Under the pieces are notes generated by a model. That model was given only the letters and a program-made list of their open reading frames with translations. It did not search any database and was not told where the DNA came from. A stretch of 64,000 nt of DNA. It comes from JAZOTM01 sp045657625. GTDB taxonomy: Bacteria > Bacillota > Clostridia > Lachnospirales > Lachnospiraceae. Positions within the stretch are counted from its first letter, which is position 1. The number at the start of each line of letters is the position of its first letter. The translations under genes and the position numbers were made by a program. Of the stretch, positions 56,258 to 63,800 are shown in pieces. The stretch spans positions 19,065-83,064 of the forward strand of contig JAZOTM010000017.1 in the NCBI GenBank assembly GCA_045657625.1, given 5' to 3'.

Positions 56258-56719
56258 TTATTTGGCAGCCTTTAAATTTTGGGTTTCTTCTATTTCGCGT
56301 ATCATATCTATTCTCTCCTGATGGCGACCACCTTCATATTCCGCATTAAGCCATTCGTCTAAAATCATCTTTGCTGTCTCAATTCCTATCACTCTGGCAC
56401 CAAACGCAATTATATTCGTATTATTATGCTGTTTCGATAACTTTGCAGTATATGGTTCGCTGCATACGCATGCCCTGATCCCCCTTACTTTGTTTGCTGA
56501 CAAACTAATGCCAACGCCGGTTCCACATATCAACACTCCACAATCCACATTTTTCTCTACAACCATTTTCGCCACTCTATATCCACTGATTGGATAGTGA
56601 AATCGTTCTTTGCTGTCTGTCCCTACATCAACCACTTCATATCCTTTTTCTATGAGATAATCCTTAATCTGATTCTTCATATCCACTGCCACATGATCAT
56701 TTCCAATTGCTATTTTCAT
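56258..56719 (-). CDS. RpiB/LacAB-family sugar-phosphate isomerase
   Basis: The 153-residue enzyme begins MKIAIGNDHVAVDMK and has YPISGYRVAKMV, the catalytic-Cys block GVLICGTGVGISLSANK and HNNTNIIAFGARVIG. This is the RpiB family; RpiB of E. coli also isomerises allose 6-phosphate to allulose 6-phosphate (AlsI activity). The family block usually begins SDH; here it is NDH. AGGAG precedes the ATG. Between the TIM-barrel gene and the epimerase, it most likely supplies the aldose-to-ketose step for the imported hexose phosphate. Confidence 0.9.
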   Translation of the reverse strand: MKIAIGNDHVAVDMKNQIKDYLIEKGYEVVDVGTDSKERFHYPISGYRVAKMVVEKNVDCGVLICGTGVGISLSANKVRGIRACVCSEPYTAKLSKQHNNTNIIAFGARVIGIETAKMILDEWLNAEYEGGRHQERIDMIREIEETQNLKAAK

Positions 56720-56735
56720 TCTAATTTTACTCCTA

Positions 56736-57674
56736 TTATTTATTCCAACTAGCCATTCTAAAATATGTATAAGGTCTACCCTTTATTGACACACTAAGTT
56801 GATGTATATTTTCCGGACTGGTACAGCCAGAAAATCCACCATCACCGATTGCATGAATATCAGCGCCTGTCTCTTTCATCAATAAAGCAATCATTCTTAT
56901 CGTATCCGGATCCGCACCCTCAACTGAACTATTTAAAAATGTCATGGCTAACGTACCGGGCTTATATGCGTGTACATACTGCACCAATTGTTGAATCATG
57001 TTTACACTTATCCCATGTCTAGATCCCGGGGCCGGTAAGTCGATGCAATCAGCTCCTGCATCAATAAGTTTTTTTATAATATCCTTTGCGTCATAATCCG
57101 CCAAAGGATCTCCCAGTACTTTTTCATTTATTCCATCTTCCCATTTTCCGGCAAATACAAAAAGTTTATCACCATATTTCTCCTTAACCCATTTCGTACA
57201 TGCCAGGACATCATTGATAGACGTACCACTTCCCGGATTTCCCCCGAGTACTACAAAGTCTACTCCCATATTTACACAAGTTTCTATGTGTTCCGGCGTG
57301 CATAACATGCCTTCTCTTCTGTAAATGGGTTTTTTCCCATTATCTTCAAAACCTGCTTTGGGGCATCCCAAATATACTCCTATGGGTCTGTTTCCGCACC
57401 TTTTTTTTAATTCAACATAATCTAAACCTTGTAATCCCTTATTATTTGTAACATCGTCCAAATCCATGGTGTTTAGCATTACCATATCTGCTCCAAAAGC
57501 AAACATCACCTCAGAATTTGTCACTCCTCTTACAAGTCCTTCGCTCGCAAAAAGAAGATGCTGCCCCATGATTACTCGTCCTTCAGATTTATATATAGAT
57601 TCTTTTAATTCCATAGAGCTCATATTTACAAAATCCGACCCTGTGGCACTTATCAATCTTACTACATCACTCAT
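56736..57674 (-). CDS. Uncharacterised TIM-barrel-like protein of the allose-type operon
   Basis: The 312-residue soluble protein has repeated beta/alpha elements: VIMGQHLLFASEG, EVMFAFGADMVMLNTMDL, PIGVYLGCPKAG, VDFVVLGGNPGSGT, LFVFAGKWEDG, ADCIDLPAPGSRHG and IHAIGDGGFSGC. It is a barrel with a phosphate-binding-like C-terminal Gly-rich loop. I do not know an assigned reaction. A hypothetical gene in this position also occurs, as I recall, in the Listeria D-allose locus. The start at 57674 is preferred because AAGGAG lies 8 bases upstream; the frame can be extended by 13 codons only to a TTG. Confidence 0.65.
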   Translation of the reverse strand: MSDVVRLISATGSDFVNMSSMELKESIYKSEGRVIMGQHLLFASEGLVRGVTNSEVMFAFGADMVMLNTMDLDDVTNNKGLQGLDYVELKKRCGNRPIGVYLGCPKAGFEDNGKKPIYRREGMLCTPEHIETCVNMGVDFVVLGGNPGSGTSINDVLACTKWVKEKYGDKLFVFAGKWEDGINEKVLGDPLADYDAKDIIKKLIDAGADCIDLPAPGSRHGISVNMIQQLVQYVHAYKPGTLAMTFLNSSVEGADPDTIRMIALLMKETGADIHAIGDGGFSGCTSPENIHQLSVSIKGRPYTYFRMASWNK

Positions 57675-57719
57675 TTTTTTAATCTCCTTGATGCTTATGT
57701 TGCCCCTAATCAATACTCT

Positions 57720-59099
57720 TTATAAATCCAACACATCATTTTTTCTATCGTATAATATATAGCTTAAAATCATTGACCCAACTAAAGCAAAAAACATAGC
57801 TATTACAAAATTCACAAATCCTTCACCAAAAAAGAGTGGAAAACTAAGAATACCTACCGGACCTCCTGCAAGTGCAGCTGCATTTCCGGCTCCAGCAATC
57901 CCACCTGCAATTGCAGCACAAAACACTGCTGCATAAAAAGGTTTTTTATATTTCAAATTCACACCATATATAGAAGGTTCTGTAATTGAAAAAATTCCCG
58001 TAATTCCGGCTGACAATGCAGTATCTTTAATCTCTTTATTCCGGCTCTTTAAGAATACCCCTAAGGCCGCGCCGGCTTGCGCCCAGTTAGATGGACCGGT
58101 AATTCCATTAATCGTATTTCTTCCAAACATTGCTAAATTCACCTGTCCCAAAGGAACAATACCCCAGTGCAATCCAAAAACCACCAAAATCTGCCATAAT
58201 CCACCTAAAAATACTCCCGTAACAACCGGACTAATATTGTATAAAGCTGTATATCCATTGCCAATCATTGCCTGCAAAGTTCCAAATAAAGGACCAAATA
58301 CCAAAAACATCAGCGGTATAGTGATAATTAACTCAAGTAATGGTGTTAAAATATTTCTTGCAACCGGATGAATATGTTTTGTGAAAAAACGCTCTACATA
58401 CGACATAAACCAAATAGTCACAATAATAGGAATAATACCAGATCCATATCCCTGATTAGGAGCTGATAATGAAATCCCCAAAAAACTAAGTCCTTCTTCG
58501 CTCTGTATACCTGTCAAAACGGTGTCTGAAACCATTGCCAATGCAACTGCCACAGCAATCATTTGATTACAATTAAATCTTTTTGCTGCACATACAGCTA
58601 AATAAACCGGCAAAAATGAAAATACAGCATTATATATTTCATTTATGACAATATAGGTTCCACCATCAGTTGCAAGAATTCCAAATTGCGTGCAAAGCAT
58701 AAGTATTGCTCTAATCATTCCCGCACCTATTAACGCCGGTAAAATCGGTGTGAAAATGCTGGTTACTAAATCGATCACCACATCTATCGCTTTTCCCTTC
58801 ACCTTAAAGTCATCTTTTTCAATAATATCTACTTTGCCACCTAATATACCTGTCTGTTTCTCAATTTCCTCGAATACATCATTCACCTCATTTCCGATTA
58901 CAATCTGAAACTGACCTCCACTAACAATAGCAGTTACAACACCTTTTATTTTACATACCGACTCTTTATTCGCTTTTGTCTCATCTATTAATTTGAATCG
59001 AAGCCTGGTTGCACAATGTGTTAACGAGCTAATGTTCCCTTTTCCTCCAATTTCTTCTATTATTTCCGTAGATAATTTTTTTATTTCTGTTTTGTTCAT
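57720..59099 (-). CDS. PTS EIIBC permease, beta-glucoside (BglF-like) family
   Basis: The 459-residue protein has an EIIB domain (about 1-85) with the phosphorylated Cys in SLTHCATRLRF, then an EIIC domain of about ten helices (about 105-450) that includes IMGAGMIRA-like ALIGAGMIRAIL, SVTEPSIYGVNLKY-type ITEPSIYGVNL and LHWGIVPLGQVNL. It has no EIIA domain, so phosphate must come from a Glc-type EIIA encoded elsewhere. It is the first gene of the operon, 72 bases after the promoter, with AAGGGGG before the ATG. Predicted substrate by neighbours: D-allose or a related hexose. Confidence 0.92.
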   Translation of the reverse strand: MNKTEIKKLSTEIIEEIGGKGNISSLTHCATRLRFKLIDETKANKESVCKIKGVVTAIVSGGQFQIVIGNEVNDVFEEIEKQTGILGGKVDIIEKDDFKVKGKAIDVVIDLVTSIFTPILPALIGAGMIRAILMLCTQFGILATDGGTYIVINEIYNAVFSFLPVYLAVCAAKRFNCNQMIAVAVALAMVSDTVLTGIQSEEGLSFLGISLSAPNQGYGSGIIPIIVTIWFMSYVERFFTKHIHPVARNILTPLLELIITIPLMFLVFGPLFGTLQAMIGNGYTALYNISPVVTGVFLGGLWQILVVFGLHWGIVPLGQVNLAMFGRNTINGITGPSNWAQAGAALGVFLKSRNKEIKDTALSAGITGIFSITEPSIYGVNLKYKKPFYAAVFCAAIAGGIAGAGNAAALAGGPVGILSFPLFFGEGFVNFVIAMFFALVGSMILSYILYDRKNDVLDL

Positions 59100-59123
59100 A
59101 GAAACCCCCTTGTGTCTTTAATA

Positions 59124-59137
59124 GGTAAACGTTTACC
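59124..59137. promoter_or_regulatory. LacI-type operator O1, PTS operon
   Basis: The 14-bp perfect palindrome GGTAAACGTTTACC lies just downstream of the PTS operon -10, over the expected transcription start, ideal for repression by the adjacent LacI protein. Confidence 0.85.
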
Positions 59138-59144
59138 CTAAGAG

Positions 59145-59172
59145 AATATACTAATATATGTTTTGTTGTCAA
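59145..59172 (-). promoter_or_regulatory. Promoter of the PTS (allose-type) operon
   Basis: On the minus strand TTGACA (59167-59172) and TATATT (59145-59150) are separated by 16 bases. Confidence 0.75.
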
Positions 59173-59191
59173 GAGGTATTTTATGGCGCGT

Positions 59192-59203
59192 GTAAACGTT
59201 TAC
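59192..59203. promoter_or_regulatory. LacI-type operator O2
   Basis: The 12-bp perfect palindrome GTAAACGTTTAC shares the core of O1, 67 bp centre to centre (about 6.4 helical turns). It lies just upstream of the regulator's -35 and of the PTS -35, so a looped or double-bound repressor could control both directions. Confidence 0.82.
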
Positions 59204-59209
59204 CTATGC

Positions 59210-59237
59210 TTGATTTTTTTTCAAATTCTTATATAAT
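59210..59237 (+). promoter_or_regulatory. Promoter of the LacI-family regulator
   Basis: TTGATT and TATAAT are separated by 16 bases, 38 bases before the chosen start codon. Confidence 0.65.
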
Positions 59238-59274
59238 TATTTGTATATCTATTTTTTAAATGTATAGGAAAACT

Positions 59275-60291
59275 ATGGAAAAACAACATAAAATTGTTTC
59301 AATTAAAGATATTGCAGAAATCTCCGGAGTAAGTGTCGCCACTGTTTCCAGAGTGCTTAATAATAAAGGCAAATGTTCAGAAGCCACCAAGGACAGAGTG
59401 CTGGCTATTGCAAAACAATATGGATATATTTCCAATATGGCTGCTAAGTCATTAAGAGAATCCCGTTCCAATACCATCGGGCTTATTATCCCTAATGTCA
59501 CAAATACGTTCTTTTCAAACATCGCATATGCAATTGAAACATTTCTCTTCGAAAAGAATTATTCTCTTTTTATATGTAATAGTGGTAACAACGCAGAAAA
59601 GGAAAGGGCTTATTTTAGAAGTCTTGTAAGTAAAAATGTAGACGGCATACTTTGTATATCAGAATTAAATGAGCTTCCATCTGAAGTAATGACTCGAGAT
59701 ATTCCTATTGTGTCTGTAGACAGACACCCTAGTACACCCAAAAAAATCCCATGGGTAGGGAATGATGATGTCGAGATGTCGAAATGTGCTACGCAACATT
59801 TGATAAATAACGGTTGCAAAAAAATACTATTCATTTCCAGTTATCACTCAGAGTACAGTCATCAGCTTAGACTACAGGGATATGAAATTACTTTAAGAAA
59901 AAATGGATTAGGTATTGACAAAAATTTAATTTTAGAACGCATCGGTGAAAAAAGTACTCTGGAAGAAGTAGAAGAATTAGTAAATAACTCCATAGCTAAT
60001 GGACTCGCATTTGATGGTATTCTTGCATCGAGTGAAATGGCCGGAATTGGCGCTATAACAGCATTAAAAAAGCAAAACTTACAGATTCCAAATGATATCA
60101 AAATCATATGTTTTGATAATAGCTATCTGTCAGAAGTTTCTTCACCCAAAATGTCTTCCATAGAACGTAATCCCGGTTATATTGCAACAGAAAGTTGCAA
60201 ACTTTTACTGCAGCTAATTCATGGAGAATCTATCAATAAAACAGATTTGTTTATTCCCACCAAACTAATTCAACGGGATACAACAAAATAG
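59275..60291 (+). CDS. LacI-family transcriptional repressor
   Basis: The 338-residue protein has an N-terminal helix-turn-helix, VSIKDIAEISGVSVATVSRV and the hinge-side YISNMAAKSLRESRSNTIGL, then a periplasmic-binding-protein-like effector domain with LIIPNVTNTFFSNIAYAIE, GILCISELNELP, ILFISSYHSEYS and FDGILASSEMAGIGA. The start at 59275 follows AGGAAA; an ATG five codons earlier lacks a site. It is divergent from the PTS operon and flanked by two palindromic operators, so it is the obvious local regulator. The effector is probably the incoming sugar or its phosphate. Confidence 0.94.
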   Translation: MEKQHKIVSIKDIAEISGVSVATVSRVLNNKGKCSEATKDRVLAIAKQYGYISNMAAKSLRESRSNTIGLIIPNVTNTFFSNIAYAIETFLFEKNYSLFICNSGNNAEKERAYFRSLVSKNVDGILCISELNELPSEVMTRDIPIVSVDRHPSTPKKIPWVGNDDVEMSKCATQHLINNGCKKILFISSYHSEYSHQLRLQGYEITLRKNGLGIDKNLILERIGEKSTLEEVEELVNNSIANGLAFDGILASSEMAGIGAITALKKQNLQIPNDIKIICFDNSYLSEVSSPKMSSIERNPGYIATESCKLLLQLIHGESINKTDLFIPTKLIQRDTTK

Positions 60292-60319
60292 TATGTAAAC
60301 AAATCCTGCGCCTACATAT

Positions 60320-60356
60320 AAATAAAGCGCCGCTCATAAAAAGCGGCGCTTTATTT
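60320..60356. terminator. Bidirectional terminator between the LacI gene and the transglutaminase remnant
   Basis: The perfect 15-bp stem AAATAAAGCGCCGCT/AGCGGCGCTTTATTT has a seven-base loop and A/T-rich flanks on both sides, serving both converging genes. Confidence 0.88.
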
Positions 60357-60694
60357 TAATATTTCTCCGAAAGATTCTTCATACATTCCCCTCTGCATCA
60401 ACCTTTTCAATAGCAACATTCTAAAAGCAAGGGCATAAGCCTCACAAGTTCCTTTTTTATTGAGCAACGCATTATAAGCTGTATGATAAATAGGAGCCGT
60501 TCTGTCGCTTGCAACTCTTCTTGCACCGCTTCAGTTTGTAAATCAACTTCTGAATCTTCTATAAATTCAGAAATTGCTTCATCCGTTTCTTCGTAGTCCT
60601 CTACCAAAAAAATATCAGATAAAGCATAAACTTCAGATGGCATAGTTACTAACATAGACATCGCCAGTGCCACTGCTATTACTCTTTTTTTCAT
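60351..60694 (-). pseudogene. Remnant of a secreted transglutaminase-domain protein
   Basis: The first frame (start 60694) gives a clear signal peptide ending MPSEVYA and an acidic segment, then runs out of frame after about residue 66. In another frame the sequence continues APIYHTAYNALLNKKGTCEA then YALAFRMLL and ends at 60351. That is the Cys block (GxCxxYAxAFxxLL) of transglutaminase-core surface proteins. A frameshift near 60500 and loss of most of the domain make it a pseudogene. The stop lies inside the terminator stem. Confidence 0.65.
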
Positions 60695-60722
60695 AATTGC
60701 CCCGTAAAAATTAAAAGCTTAT

Positions 60723-60977
60723 TTATTCTTCTTTAAAATTAAATTCATGAAACAGATACTTCCTACATAAAAGTAAAATCGCAATAGACACAATACGAAT
60801 CAGTGCTTGTGCGGGTTCTTCATGTCCCACCACAAGGCCTCTTGCTATGGCGAAAATCAATTGCACGCACCCATATGCCACACCAATCAGTAACGTCGCC
60901 GCTACAATTTTTTCCAGAAATCCCGGCATATGTATGACAAAATCATGAAACTTATCTTGCTTCTTATTGTTCTCCAT
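60723..60977 (-). CDS. Small PsiE-like membrane protein, possibly internally shortened
   Basis: The 84-residue protein has a polar N-terminus (MENNKKQDKFHDFV) and two hydrophobic segments (about 22-45 and 60-75), ending CRKYLFHEF. The C-terminal part, FAIARGLVVGH then IVSIAILLLCRKYLF, resembles the end of PsiE-type phosphate-starvation proteins, which are usually near 130-150 residues with four helices. The middle two helices seem to be missing here. It lies 8 bases after the rubrerythrin stop and may be cotranscribed. Function unknown. Confidence 0.55.
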   Translation of the reverse strand: MENNKKQDKFHDFVIHMPGFLEKIVAATLLIGVAYGCVQLIFAIARGLVVGHEEPAQALIRIVSIAILLLCRKYLFHEFNFKEE

Positions 60978-60985
60978 GAAATCTC

Positions 60986-61549
60986 CTAATAATTCTCGCT
61001 TTTTAACTGGAAGTAATCTCTCGGATGGTTACAAACCGGACAGACTTCCGGTGCTTCCTTTCCTACTACAATGTGTCCACAATTACTACATTGCCAAATG
61101 CAATCTCCATCTCTGGAAAAAACAATCTTGTCCTCGATATTCTTCAGCAACTTCCGATACCGTTCCTCATGCTCTTTCTCAATGGCGGCAACACCCTCAA
61201 AAAGCTCTGCAATTTCATCAAAGCCTTCTTCTCGTGCCTTCTTGGCAAATCCAGGATACATTTCCTTCCATTCGTAGGATTCTCCCTCTGCTGCTTCTTT
61301 GAGACAATCCACAGTCGTTCCAATGCCCACCAAAATCTTGTACCAAATCTCAGCATGTTCTTTTTCATTTGCTACGGTTTCTGCAAAGATATTTGAGATT
61401 TGTACATACCCTTCCTTTTTTGCTTTCGAAGCAAAAAAGGTATACTTATTTCGTGCCTCCGATTCTCCGGCGAAAGCCTCCAATAAGTTCTTCTCTGTCT
61501 GCGTTCCCTTCAGGTCTGCTGCTCTGCATCTCCATTTGTTTTCTGCCAT
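60986..61549 (-). CDS. Rubrerythrin
   Basis: The 187-residue protein has a ferritin-like diiron domain (about 12-145) and a C-terminal rubredoxin-like Fe-Cys4 site. Diiron ligands are seen in AFAGESEARNKYTF, ETVANEKEHAEIW, EIAELFEGVAAIEKEHEERY; the rubredoxin part has CSNCGHI and CPVCNHPRDYF. Rubrerythrins reduce peroxide in anaerobes using electrons from rubredoxin. The N-terminal MAENKWRCRAADLKGTQTEK resembles the family's usual start. AAGGGGG precedes the ATG and an extended -10 lies upstream. Confidence 0.96.
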   Translation of the reverse strand: MAENKWRCRAADLKGTQTEKNLLEAFAGESEARNKYTFFASKAKKEGYVQISNIFAETVANEKEHAEIWYKILVGIGTTVDCLKEAAEGESYEWKEMYPGFAKKAREEGFDEIAELFEGVAAIEKEHEERYRKLLKNIEDKIVFSRDGDCIWQCSNCGHIVVGKEAPEVCPVCNHPRDYFQLKSENY

Positions 61550-61598
61550 AGCGGTACCCCCTTTTGTTGAATACTTGAATGGTTACATTAGTAATTCT

Positions 61599-61604
61599 AT
61601 TATA
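61599..61604 (-). promoter_or_regulatory. Extended -10 of the rubrerythrin promoter
   Basis: The minus strand reads TTGGTATAAT, about 50 bases before the rubrerythrin start. The -35 is weak. Confidence 0.5.
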
Positions 61605-61680
61605 CCAAAAAGGATTTAGATGTGCAGATATTATCTTGCAGATACCGTAGGATATAAGTAAACGTCAAATCCTCCGTGAA

Positions 61681-61782
61681 TTAAAACTCTACAAACGCGA
61701 GATGAACATTGTCTTTTTCATCAGCATTCATTGCCTTTGCCAAGAGATTCGCATACATATTTCTTAACTCTTCACTATCCAT
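61681..61782 (-). pseudogene. C-terminal fragment of a DUF4393 (Abi-alpha-like) protein
   Basis: The 33 codons read LRNMYANLLAKAMNADEKDN then VHLAFVEF and stop. This matches, from memory, the 'yanLLasaMd...kd.vHpaF' core of DUF4393 proteins. The rest of the gene is gone; at its broken end the sequence passes directly into the IS110-like fragment on the other strand. Confidence 0.5.
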
Positions 61783-61783
61783 A

Positions 61784-61903
61784 GAATATGAAATTGCTAG
61801 TAATCCTGACTACTACGTTACTCGAGTTAAGAATCTACTAAAACGCAGACAGGCAATGGTTGCCGTAGGCTGCAAACTAATTCGCATATTTTTATGGACA
61901 TAA
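61784..61903 (+). pseudogene. C-terminal fragment of an IS110-family transposase
   Basis: The frame reads NPDYYVTRVKNLLKRRQAMV then AVGCKLIRIFLW, resembling the 'rkqA.vAlgcKLlRvff' end of clostridial IS110 transposases. No start, catalytic region or ends are present. Apart from the two remnants and the rubrerythrin promoter, I see nothing else in 61550-61971. Confidence 0.45.
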
Positions 61904-61971
61904 ACTCTTATCAATAAATGGACAAGTGGTATTGCCCATGATAAAATAACCTTGTAAATTGGAGGATAGTC

Positions 61972-63297
61972 ATGATTATAGGATCAGAAAGTGAAACAGT
62001 AGAATTCAAATTAACAACGGGAGAAAAGAAAGAGGCTATGGAAGCAATTTCTGCAATTTTGAATAAACATTGCAGAGGTACTTTGTATTTTGGTGTGGAG
62101 GATTCGGGTTTTGTTAGAGGTCAGCAGATTAGTGATTCAACAAAAAAAGACATTTCAAGGATCATAAATGATTCAATAGAACCACGAATAATACCATCAA
62201 TAGAGGTGTTAACTATTGAAAATAGAGATATTATAAAGGTTTCATTTTCAGGTCATAATCGTCCATATGCTGTTAATGGAAAGTATCTTGTTAGGACTGG
62301 CACTGAGAATCGAAAGATGTCTCAAGATGAACTTAAAAGATTAATAAAAAATGAAGATTATTCATCAAAATGGGAAGAAGAACTGACAAACTATACGCCA
62401 GAGTCACTTGACGATGAGGCTCTTTTAGATTTCTATCATTCAGCTAAAGATTGCGGCAGATTAGAGATGAAAGAGTTTGATAAGGAAAGACTTCTTTCTA
62501 CTATCGATATCGTTAAAGATGGATGTATGAAAAATGCAGGTTATGTTTTATTTGGTAAAGACGCAAAAGTAACACTTAAACTAGCTTCATATGCCACAGA
62601 TAATAAGGTTACTTTTACAGATTTGAAATTAATACAGGGCAATATTTACAATTTAGTGAATACAGCTTTAGATTATATTTTAAATAGAATCAATTGGAGA
62701 AGTGAAATCGGTTCACGAAAGAGAAATGAAATTCCTGAAATTCCAGAATTGGCAATACGTGAGATTATAGTCAATGCATTTGCACACGCAGATTATGAAA
62801 CTATCCCAGAAATTGAAGTTGGAATTCATCCAGGCAAAATAGAAATATATAATCCAGGGACATTTCCTGATGAATTGACACCATTAGATTTTATTGCAAA
62901 GAATTTGCCATCATATAAAAGGAATAGGTTAATTCTAGACATTTTATTTAGAAGTAAAGATGTTGAGAAATCTGGAACTGGTTTTCAAAGAGTTAATGAA
63001 TATTGTAAGCGGCAGAATGTTTCATGGAACTACCGAAAAGAAGCGTATGGATTTTTCTTTGAGTTTATCAGGACAAATGTCCAGTTAAATGTCCAGATAG
63101 ATAAAGAGCTTTCAGATCAAGAGCAGCTTATCTTTAATCTAATAAATGATAACGTTGGTATTTCTAAATCTGAAATGGCATTAAGGATTGGCAAGTCTGA
63201 GAAGACAGTTCAGAGAATAATAGCATCCTTGACCGAAAAAGGGCTTGTAGAAAGAGAAGGTTCCAATAAGTCTGGATATTGGAAAGTACATAAGTAG
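61972..63297 (+). CDS. AlbA/Schlafen-type ATP-binding regulator with winged helix
   Basis: The 441-residue protein has an N-terminal AlbA_2 (Schlafen-like) domain (about 1-125) with SETVEFKLTT and NKHCRGTLYFGVEDSG, and a GHKL-like ATP-binding domain (about 255-345) with PELAIREIIVNAFAHADY, IEIYNPGTFP and EKSGTGFQRVNEYC. The C-terminal winged helix (about 380-440) contains ISKSEMALRIGKSEKTVQRI. Such proteins are annotated as putative transcriptional regulators or ATP-dependent helicases and are frequent in mobile regions. GGAGG precedes the ATG. The stop codon lies 7 bases from the left end of the IS66 derivative. Confidence 0.88.
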   Translation: MIIGSESETVEFKLTTGEKKEAMEAISAILNKHCRGTLYFGVEDSGFVRGQQISDSTKKDISRIINDSIEPRIIPSIEVLTIENRDIIKVSFSGHNRPYAVNGKYLVRTGTENRKMSQDELKRLIKNEDYSSKWEEELTNYTPESLDDEALLDFYHSAKDCGRLEMKEFDKERLLSTIDIVKDGCMKNAGYVLFGKDAKVTLKLASYATDNKVTFTDLKLIQGNIYNLVNTALDYILNRINWRSEIGSRKRNEIPEIPELAIREIIVNAFAHADYETIPEIEVGIHPGKIEIYNPGTFPDELTPLDFIAKNLPSYKRNRLILDILFRSKDVEKSGTGFQRVNEYCKRQNVSWNYRKEAYGFFFEFIRTNVQLNVQIDKELSDQEQLIFNLINDNVGISKSEMALRIGKSEKTVQRIIASLTEKGLVEREGSNKSGYWKVHK

Positions 63298-63355
63298 ATT
63301 CAAAGTAAACGCTTAATATTACTCCGTCGTGACTGACAGTAGGATTTTTGAAATA

Positions 63356-63442
63356 ATAATAACAACTTTATATATGGAGCGTTTCACTATGAATGTATTC
63401 GTCATAGTGGAGCATTTTACTACAAATAGAAGTTGTTATTAT
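63356..63442. repeat. Nested inverted repeats inside the IS66 derivative
   Basis: ATAATAACAACTT (63356-63368) pairs with 63430-63442. Within it CACTATGA pairs with TCATAGTG. In addition TGGAGCATTTTACT (63408-63421) pairs perfectly with AGTAAAATGCTCCA (63718-63731) near the other end. Confidence 0.75.
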
Positions 63443-63554
63443 GCGAAGTAAATTTACTATGCAACAAAAGTTTCACATGATTATGGAATGCCGCTCTAGC
63501 GGTCTTGATTACATGTGGTGCAAGGCCAGGATGGTGCTAATGCTAGCATGGTAA
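63441..63554 (+). pseudogene. IS66 accessory protein (TnpA-type), N-terminal fragment
   Basis: The frame starts MRSKFTMQQKFHMIMECRSS then GLDYMWC, resembling the 'ME CRxSGLSDxxWC' start of IS66 small ORFs. It then enters the wrong frame and stops. Confidence 0.6.
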
Positions 63555-63712
63555 TCTACTCACTAATTGAAACAGCAAAAGCTAATGATATCGATCCTGA
63601 AAAGTATCTTGAATATCTTCTCGAGAATCGTCCGAGTGCTGATTCGTCAGACGAGAACCTAGAACAGTTAGCGCCATGGAGCGAAGCTACTCGAGAAGCA
63701 TGCGCTATATAA
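63515..63712 (+). pseudogene. IS66 transposase (TnpC), C-terminal fragment
   Basis: The frame contains MVIYSLIETAKANDIDPEKY then LEYLLENRPSAD and APWSE, the characteristic end of IS66 transposases. The DDE catalytic part is missing. Confidence 0.75.
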
Positions 63713-63800
63713 AATGGAGTAAAATGCTCCATATCACGAATGTCTGGCATCCGAAAGGATGCCTTTATTCTTACCCTACGGGGGAATATTAAGCGCTTAC

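Larger units (their letters stand above)
63305..63800 (+). mobile_element. Miniature IS66 derivative with both terminal inverted repeats
   Basis: The left end GTAAACGCTTAATATT (63305-63320) and right end AATATTAAGCGCTTAC (63785-63800) are inverted repeats with one mismatch, and similarity continues inward (CTCCGT/CCCCGT). Between them lie the first 27 codons of the IS66 accessory gene joined to the last 60 codons of the IS66 transposase, so about 2 kb of a full element is deleted. The 8-bp flanks (GATTCAAA and CGTAAGCC) do not match, so no target duplication is visible. Confidence 0.8.
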
